A model generated the notes under the pieces. It was not told the DNA's origin. It was given only the letters and a program-made list of their open reading frames with translations, and did no database searches. The position numbers were made by a program, and so were the translations under genes. A stretch of DNA of 64,000 bases from Thermocatellispora tengchongensis (GTDB lineage: Bacteria > Actinomycetota > Actinomycetes > Streptosporangiales > Streptosporangiaceae). This document shows positions 58,947 through 64,000 of this stretch, piece by piece. How positions within the stretch are numbered: the stretch's first letter is position 1; each line of letters opens with the position of its first letter. The stretch spans positions 223,180 through 287,179 of the forward strand of contig NZ_JACHGN010000017.1 in NCBI RefSeq assembly GCF_014202315.1, given 5' to 3'.

Positions 58947-59906
58947 ATGGCCGTCGCCGCCCACCTGCCCGACCGCCGCCTGCTCGTCGTGACCGCCATG
59001 CCGGTCGCCGCCTTCCTGGTGTTGCTGGCCGCGCTCGCCGCGGCCAGCCCCGGACTGCTGGAGGCCGGCAGTCTGCTGACGCTCGCCGACTCCGCCGCGC
59101 CCCTCACCGTGCTGGCAGCGGGGGCCACGATCGTGGTCCTGTGCGGAGGCATCGACCTGTCCGTCGCCGCGCTCGCCTCGCTGGCCTCGGTGCTGCTCGC
59201 GTCGTGGGCACCCGGCCTGCACGGCTGGGCCGTACCGGCGGTGGTCACCCTGTGCGCCCTGGCAGGCGCCGTGCAGGGGCTGGTCCACGTCGCCTTCCGC
59301 ATCCCCTCCTTCGTCGTCACGCTCGGCGGCATGACCCTGTGGTCGGCCCTCGCCCTGCTGGCCTCCGGAGCGGCGACCGTGCCGATGCCCGACAGCACCC
59401 CGACCGACTGGGCCTTCACCCGGCTGGGCGGGCTGGTGCCCTCCGCCGTGCTCGTCGCCCTCGGCACCATGGCGGCGCTGGCCGCGCTGCTGCGAGTGAC
59501 CCCGCTGGGCAGGTGGGTACGCGCCGTCGGGCACGCCGAGCCCGCCGCCCGCCTGGCCGGCCTGCCCATCGCCCGGATCAAGGTGATCGCCTTCGCGCTC
59601 TCCGGCGGCACCGCCGGGCTGGCCGGGGTGCTGCTGGTCGCCCGCACCTTCAGCGGTGCGCCCACGCTGGCCGACAGCCTCCTGCTGCCCGCGGTGGCCG
59701 CGATCGTCGTCGGCGGCACCGCGATCACCGGGGGCCATGGCGCGCTGTGGCGCACGCTGGTCGGCGCGGGAATCGTCACCTTGCTGCGCGTCGGCCTGTC
59801 CTACGCCGGGGTGGACGCCGCCTACGAGTCCATCCTGTACGGCGTGCTCGTCGTCGGCGCCGTGGCGCTCACCATCGACCGATCCAAAGTATCCATCGTC
59901 AAGTGA
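58947..59906 (+). CDS. Sugar ABC transporter permease 2 (RbsC-like)
   Basis: 319 residues, similar in layout to the first permease but distinct in sequence: ATIVVLCGGIDLSVAALASL, VHVAFRIPSFVVTLGGMTLW, GHAEPAARLAGLPIARIKVI (EAA-like loop), VAAIVVGGTAITGGHGALWR. Genes with two separate permeases flanking a tandem ATPase are a known CUT2 arrangement in actinomycetes and imply a heterodimeric channel. It starts immediately after the ATPase gene. Confidence 0.92.
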   Translation: MAVAAHLPDRRLLVVTAMPVAAFLVLLAALAAASPGLLEAGSLLTLADSAAPLTVLAAGATIVVLCGGIDLSVAALASLASVLLASWAPGLHGWAVPAVVTLCALAGAVQGLVHVAFRIPSFVVTLGGMTLWSALALLASGAATVPMPDSTPTDWAFTRLGGLVPSAVLVALGTMAALAALLRVTPLGRWVRAVGHAEPAARLAGLPIARIKVIAFALSGGTAGLAGVLLVARTFSGAPTLADSLLLPAVAAIVVGGTAITGGHGALWRTLVGAGIVTLLRVGLSYAGVDAAYESILYGVLVVGAVALTIDRSKVSIVK

Positions 59907-59916
59907 AGGACTATCC

Positions 59917-61404
59917 GTGACCCTCTCTCAGGCGTTCCATCCCGCCGTCGCCGACTTCCTGAACAGCGACAAGGACCTCCTGATCGGCGACGAGTGGCGC
60001 CCGGCCGCCGACGGCCGTACCTTCGCCACCGTCAACCCGGCCACCGAGACCGACCTTGTCCGGGTCGCCCAGGCGGGCGCCGAGGACGTCGAGCGGGCTG
60101 TGCGCGCGGCGCGCGCCGCCTTCGAGGACGGCTCGGCCTGGAGCCGGACCACCCCGCGCCAGCGTGCGCGGCTGCTGTGGCGGGCGGCCGAGCTGATCGA
60201 GCGCGACGCCGAGATACTGGCGCAACTGGAGTCGCTGGACAACGGCAAGCTGGTCAGCGCCGCCCGCGACGGCGACGTTGCCACCGCCGCCGAGCTGTTC
60301 CGCTACTTCGCCGGGTGGGCCACCAAGATCGAGGGCACCACGATCCCCATGTCCACCGAGCGCCCGCACCACGCCTACACCCGGCGCGAGCCGGTGGGGG
60401 TGGTGGCCGCCATCGTGCCGTGGAACTTCCCCCTCCTGATGGCCTGCTTCAAGATCATTCCCGCGCTGACCGCGGGGAACACGGTGGTACTCAAGCCCGC
60501 GGAGCAGACGCCGCTGACCGCGCTGTGGCTGGGCTCGCTGCTGCTGGAGGCGGGGTTCCCGCCGGGCGTGGTCAACGTGCTGCCCGGCTACGGCGACACC
60601 GGCGCCGCCCTGGTCGCCCATCGTGGCGTGGACAAGGTGGCCTTCACCGGCTCCACCGAGGTGGGCAAGCGGATCGTGGCCGTGGCGGCGGGCAACCTCA
60701 AGAAGGTCTCCCTGGAGCTGGGCGGCAAGGCGCCCAACATCATCTTCGCCGACGCCGACCTCGATCGCGCCGTGGCCGGCTCGGCGCTGGCGGGCTTCTT
60801 CAACGAGGGGCAGTGCTGCGTCAACGGCTCCCGGCTCTATGTCGAGCGGCCCGTCTACGACGAGGTCGTGAAGAGCCTGTCGGAGGCGGCGCGTAAGATC
60901 CGGCTCGGCAGCAACTTCGACGACGCCGACATGGGCCCGCTGGTCTCCGCCGAGCAGCACGAGAAGGTGCTGGGCTACGTGCGCGGCGGGCTGGCGGCCG
61001 GTGCCTCGGCCGCGGCCGGCAGCGGCGACCGCGCCCGGCCGGTCGGCTACTACGTCGAGCCGACGGTGCTGACCGGCGTACTGGAGCAGATGCCGGTGCA
61101 GCGTGAGGAGATCTTCGGCCCCGTGGTGACGGCGGTGCCGTTCGACAGCGAGGAGCAGGTGGTGGCGATGGCCAACGACACCCGTTACGGCCTTGCGGCC
61201 GGGGTGTGGACGCGCGACCTCGCGCGCGGTCACAGGGTCGCGGGCCGGCTGCGAGCCGGGACGGTGTGGGTCAACACCTGGCACGCAGACGACGTCACCC
61301 TGCCACGCGGCGGTTACAAGGAGTCCGGCTGGGGTCGAGAGCTGGGCTCCTTCGGGCTGGACGACTTCACGGAGCTGAAGACCGTGATCGCCGACATCGG
61401 CTGA
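59917..61404 (+). CDS. NAD(P)-dependent aldehyde dehydrogenase
   Basis: 495 residues of the ALDH superfamily, betaine/general aldehyde dehydrogenase branch: cofactor segment VAAIVPWNFPLLMACFKIIP and KVAFTGSTEVGKRI, general base Glu in VSLELGGKAPNIIFADADLD, nucleophile Cys in FFNEGQCCVNGSRLYV, and GPLVSAEQHEKVLGYVR, EEIFGPVVTAVPFD near the C-terminus. GTG 59917 with AAGGA upstream. As last gene of the uronate cluster it probably oxidises the aldehyde released from the keto-deoxy sugar (e.g. a semialdehyde), but the exact substrate cannot be read from the sequence. Confidence 0.92.
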   Translation: MTLSQAFHPAVADFLNSDKDLLIGDEWRPAADGRTFATVNPATETDLVRVAQAGAEDVERAVRAARAAFEDGSAWSRTTPRQRARLLWRAAELIERDAEILAQLESLDNGKLVSAARDGDVATAAELFRYFAGWATKIEGTTIPMSTERPHHAYTRREPVGVVAAIVPWNFPLLMACFKIIPALTAGNTVVLKPAEQTPLTALWLGSLLLEAGFPPGVVNVLPGYGDTGAALVAHRGVDKVAFTGSTEVGKRIVAVAAGNLKKVSLELGGKAPNIIFADADLDRAVAGSALAGFFNEGQCCVNGSRLYVERPVYDEVVKSLSEAARKIRLGSNFDDADMGPLVSAEQHEKVLGYVRGGLAAGASAAAGSGDRARPVGYYVEPTVLTGVLEQMPVQREEIFGPVVTAVPFDSEEQVVAMANDTRYGLAAGVWTRDLARGHRVAGRLRAGTVWVNTWHADDVTLPRGGYKESGWGRELGSFGLDDFTELKTVIADIG

Positions 61405-61414
61405 CAGTGAGCAT

Positions 61415-61487
61415 GCACATGAGCGCCTCCCTCCCCAGGGCCTGCCCATCGGCTACTGCCGCCCCTGCCCGGGAGGCGCTCATGTGC
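61415..61487 (+). terminator. Large inverted repeat after the cluster, probable terminator
   Basis: GCACATGAGCGCCTCCC (61415-61431) and GGGAGGCGCTCATGTGC (61471-61487) are perfect 17-bp inverted repeats separated by 39 bases. The structure begins 11 bases after the aldehyde-dehydrogenase stop codon. There is no T-run. It could end transcription of the kdu-transport operon; the long loop and arm length would also suit the ends of a small mobile element. Confidence 0.6.
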
Positions 61488-61881
61488 GCCCCATATCAGC
61501 CGCTCGTCACACCGCCTGGCCTGCCCCTGCCTCGAGCCGCTACTGATGGCGTACTACGGCAACGGCGGCGTGCAGAGCGTGAACGAGCCCGATGGGAACC
61601 CTGCCTACCCGCGAACGATGGGCACTGCTCACCCCAGACGGCCGAATCGACGTGTCTGTTCCGGTTGCTCAAGCTCGCCGAGCTCCGGGCGCGCGCAGCC
61701 GTTCCCCTCCCGTGCGGCGATACCCCGCATATACGCGAGCGCACCTTCTTCGCCCACGGCCCCAGAGACGGCCGCGATTTCGGACGGCGGCCGCCTCTCG
61801 CCCCTGTTGACCCGCAGGTTCCGCTTTACCGGTTCCGACCTGGCCAGGGCGCACCTGCTTGGTGGGGCCTGACCCCGCGCG
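61488..61881. other. Intergenic stretch without a supportable gene
   Basis: Several short frames are open, but none resembles a known protein or has a good start. It separates the operon end from the converging membrane-protein gene. Confidence 0.45.
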
Positions 61882-62830
61882 TCAGTAGCCGCTAAGACGG
61901 AGTGCCAGCAAGCCCGCGACTAGGCCGAGCGCAGCAAGGAACAGTCCGGCCCTGTCGTATTTGCGGATGGGATGGCGAACATACTCTTCGGGGCGCCACC
62001 TCCGCTCCAGCCGGGCGGCCCAGGGCCAGCGACGCGCAGAAGAACCCGACGACGATCACCGAGCGCGCCCACTCCGCGTTGGTTGTGGCGTCGATGTGGC
62101 GGCACAGGGCACGCTTGCGTTCCAGGAACGAGGTGGGCGTCCAGACATTCGGCTGGGTAGGGATGCGGTCGCAGCCGGCCAGGAAGCCCAGCGGCCCTGA
62201 GACGAAGGACGGAATCTCGGGCTCGATCAGCTTTCCCGAGGCGCCCGCTCGTAACTGCGCCTGCGCCGCCGTCCACGTCTGTGCAGGAACATCCGGTGCC
62301 TGCAGCAGACTCTGGGTGAATCCGGAGATCGCGGGCCCGAGCCGAGGCACCGAGACGGGTGCGTACTGCTCCGTCTCCTCGGTCGGCCCCAGGCCAAACA
62401 GCAGGAAGAAGCCCGCGATCGCCATCACCGTCGTCCCGGCGGGGACGATCGCGAACCACGGGGAGTATCCGGCGAGCCCGCCGACGAAAAAGGTGGTCAC
62501 GCTGAACAGGAACGGCCACCGTACCTCTTTGACGACCTCGCCCAGTGAGTTCTCGTCGGCCGCGGCGAGGAAAGTGCCTGAGGCCGTCAGTAGCACGGTG
62601 AGAAAGGGGAATCCGGTCACTGGTTGGTCTTCAGGGCTGGCCCGAAGGGTTCGCCGGTAGCGCAGCAGCCCGTCGATGGCCGCGCCAAGAAGGCCGCCCA
62701 CGAGCGCGGAGATCCACACCTCGCGGGTCTTGGTAAGCAGGATTCCGGCGGCGATCCACGAGAACCAGCCGAACGTGGCCCCTAAAGCAGCGAAAAGCCC
62801 GAAATACAGCGCCTTGCGCACACCGAGCAT
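61882..62830 (-). pseudogene. Multi-spanning membrane protein of unknown function with C-terminal frameshift
   Basis: From ATG 62830 (MLGVRKALYFGLFAALGATF) about 275 codons are open with five hydrophobic segments, including WIAAGILLTKTREVWISALV, LTVLLTASGTFLAAA and VPAGTTVMAIAGFFLLFGLG, then a soluble domain (SFLERKRALCRHIDATTNAE). After ARSVIVVGFFCASLALG the current frame turns basic and ends at 61892, whereas a neighbouring frame gives RLERRWRPEEYVRHPIRKYD, RAGLFLAALGLVAGLLALRL to a stop at 61882, a natural last helix. A 1-base change near 62010-62022 is likely. The gene resembles membrane proteins next to WD40/TIR genes, but I do not recognise it. Confidence 0.6.
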
Positions 62831-62960
62831 AGGGGTGATATTCCACCGTGCTGGCTCCGGCGAACTTCCGAGTCGTCTCCGCGTGGACGCCGCCCACGCT
62901 GTCACGTCGGATGTAGGCAGAGCTCGTTGAGGAGTGGGGCAGGCGGACTGAGGCCCCTTC

Positions 62961-63120
62961 CACAGCGGCCGCGAAGCGGAGCGTCGAGGCGTTGATCGAC
63001 ATCATCGTCAGCACCGTGGCCAAGGGTGATGAGGTCCGCATCGGGCGGCTCGGGGTCTTCGGCCGCGCCTACCGCCAGGCTCGTGCGGCGCGACCCGAAC
63101 ACCGGCCCGATCGGCATGAA
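62961..63120 (+). pseudogene. HU-family DNA-binding protein fragment
   Basis: RSVEALIDIIVSTVAKGDEV, RIGRLGVFGRAYRQARAAR and, one frame over, RDPNTGPIGMNPRTR match the core of histone-like HU proteins (AVDA....I...L..G..V...GFG.F.....ARTARNP.TGE). No proper N-terminus and a frameshift are seen, so it is a remnant. Its fusion point with the GntR remnant lies around 63125. Confidence 0.55.
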
Positions 63121-63125
63121 CCCCC

Positions 63126-63455
63126 GTACAAGGCGTTGGCCATCCTGGCGAGGAAGGCGTCATCTACACCGTCCGCGCCCAAGGCTCCTACGTCGGGCCG
63201 GAGAACGCCCCGAAGATCCGCGAGCCGTGGCCGTTTGAGAAGGTCGCGGCCGCCGTCATCGAGGGCATCGATCGTGGCGGCTATGAGCCGGACGAGGTGC
63301 TGCCGTCTGAGACGGAAATGATGGAGGAGTACGGTGTCGCCAAGAAAACGGTCCGTGCGGCCGTCGCTCTGCTGCGTGAACAGGGATGGGTTTGCACCGT
63401 GCCCACGATCGGGACATTCGTCGCAAGTCGTGATAAATGGCCGACCGCGAGTTGA
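63126..63455 (+). pseudogene. GntR-family regulator, tandem-HTH type, truncated at the front
   Basis: The frame GEEGVIYTVRAQGSYVGPEN is the end of a first winged helix (usual ...G..YTV.G.GTYVG), followed by FEKVAAAVIEGIDRGGYEPD, EVLPSETEMMEEYGVAKKTV, RAAVALLREQGWVCTVPTIG, TFVASRDKWPTAS-stop, a complete second GntR helix-turn-helix. This double-GntR layout is frequent in Streptosporangiales. The N-terminal half and a start codon are missing. An internal ATG at 63319 would not restore the domain. Confidence 0.6.
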
Positions 63456-64000
63456 CCTGAGTATTTGCTGGGAATTCGCAGCGGCGCGCGGTGTCGTCGC
63501 ATCGGACAGCGACTCCATCGCGTGTCAATCTTGAGTTGCTCTAACCCCATCTTGTAAACGACCGCCGGAGTGGTGACGCCGCCGATGCGCGGCAGGCCGC
63601 GGCGCTCCTCGAACAGTTGACCGGCCAGGGCTGGAACGTACGCGCCCTCATGTAGCCCTCTCGTCCCGCCGCTTCCCCTTGGAAAGGTCGTGCTGTACGA
63701 GCCGAGATCACCTTGTCGGCGCCGCCCCACAAGACCGCCAGAGTGCTGCAACTTCAGGGCCTGTTCGACGTGCCCGTGGACCTGTCGCCGCCGGCGTGGC
63801 TGCGGCCCTTCCATACGCTGTCGAACGGGGAGGAGTTCCGCGCGTCGATCGCGCGGGCGCTGGCCGGTCGATGGACGGCTATGGCCCGTCTTCGCACGTC
63901 ATCACTGAGGCTTTTCCAACCTGATCGCGCAGGTCAGCAGGGGTGGGGCCGGGACCGGGTTGGCATGACAAGAGGCTCCCGGTAAGACAGCAGTCGACCA
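63456..64000. other. Window end: scrap of an ABC-ATPase-like gene, otherwise no gene supported
   Basis: At 63713-63860 (+) GLFDVPVDLSPPAWLRPFHT and LSNGEEFRASIARALAG resemble the signature-motif region of the ABC-type ATPase fused to a GNAT domain (COG2401 type); the ends are missing. At 63590-63655 a short frame QAAALLEQLTGQGWNVRALM ends in a stop and could be the tail of another small gene. The remainder shows nothing. Confidence 0.4.

Noticed and set aside
1..64000. tRNA, rRNA and complete insertion sequences
   Set aside because: No cloverleaf-like tRNA, no rRNA and no transposase gene with intact catalytic core and terminal repeats was seen; only fragments are present.

Overview
The window is very GC-rich (about 70% by eye). 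It has many GTG starts, ATGA/GTGA-coupled genes, leaderless-looking regulators, a SAV2177-type methyltransferase, HxlR/WYL/TetR regulators with divergent promoters, and a type I-E-like CRISPR repeat. Together these indicate a filamentous actinomycete; Streptosporangiales (Nonomuraea/Streptosporangium-like) is my best guess, from gene content only. Gene calls come from reading translated frames, family motifs and start contexts; no database search was run.

Layout. 1-2.9 kb: end of an arabinose-oligosaccharide ABC importer (two MalF/MalG-type permeases) plus a GH51 arabinofuranosidase. 2.9-5.8 kb: SAM methyltransferase, HxlR regulator and a divergent class I aminotransferase. 5.8-7.75 kb: a scrap yard of truncated genes and transposase/integrase pieces. 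7.76-11.6 kb: a GntR-controlled divergent locus with an unusual CPBP protease-alpha/beta hydrolase fusion. 12.5-19.5 kb: monovalent-cation genes (TrkH/KtrB, NhaA, CPA1 antiporter) and a stomatin/NfeD pair. 20-27 kb: regulator/enzyme pairs (VOC protein/WYL, TetR/glycosyltransferase, WYL/quinone-type reductase plus an AlkZ-like glycosylase). 27-31.6 kb: a decayed hydrolase, an intact hydrolase and a TetR-ABC exporter locus that is broken. 31.8-38.7 kb: M29/NicX-like protein, flavin monooxygenase, hemerythrin lipoprotein, a phosphatase-like protein without its catalytic Cys, an anti-sigma-like protein and an ABC-2 exporter. 38.8-41.1 kb: operon of CBS protein, NhaD/SLC13-type permease and truncated TrkH. 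41.4-43.7 kb: GbsR/MarR-like regulator, O-methyltransferase family protein, secreted small protein. 43.7-47.1 kb: decayed amino-acid/peptide genes. 47.4-48.1 kb: an 11-repeat CRISPR array without cas genes. 48.1-49.7 kb: glycosidase and IS256 wrecks. 50-52.5 kb: secreted galactose-oxidase-like copper enzyme. 52.7-61.4 kb: an IclR-controlled KduI/KduD uronate cluster with a complete RbsABC-type importer and an aldehyde dehydrogenase. 61.5-64 kb: frameshifted membrane gene and gene remnants.

How parts work together. Sugar acquisition brackets the window (arabinan side chains at the left; uronate-type catabolism plus a copper radical oxidase at the right), which fits a plant-polymer degrader. 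The middle holds ion homeostasis: the CPA1 antiporter gene and the CBS-NhaD operon share an identical 25-nt leader element just ahead of their start codons, the strongest candidate here for a cis-acting RNA. Several regulator genes sit next to good inverted repeats that are probably their own operators. Much of 5.8-7.7, 11.8-12.3, 19.6-20.1, 23.6-23.8, 26.9-28.0, 43.7-47.1, 48.1-49.7 and 62-64 kb is gene debris, so this looks like a chromosome-arm-like region undergoing decay.
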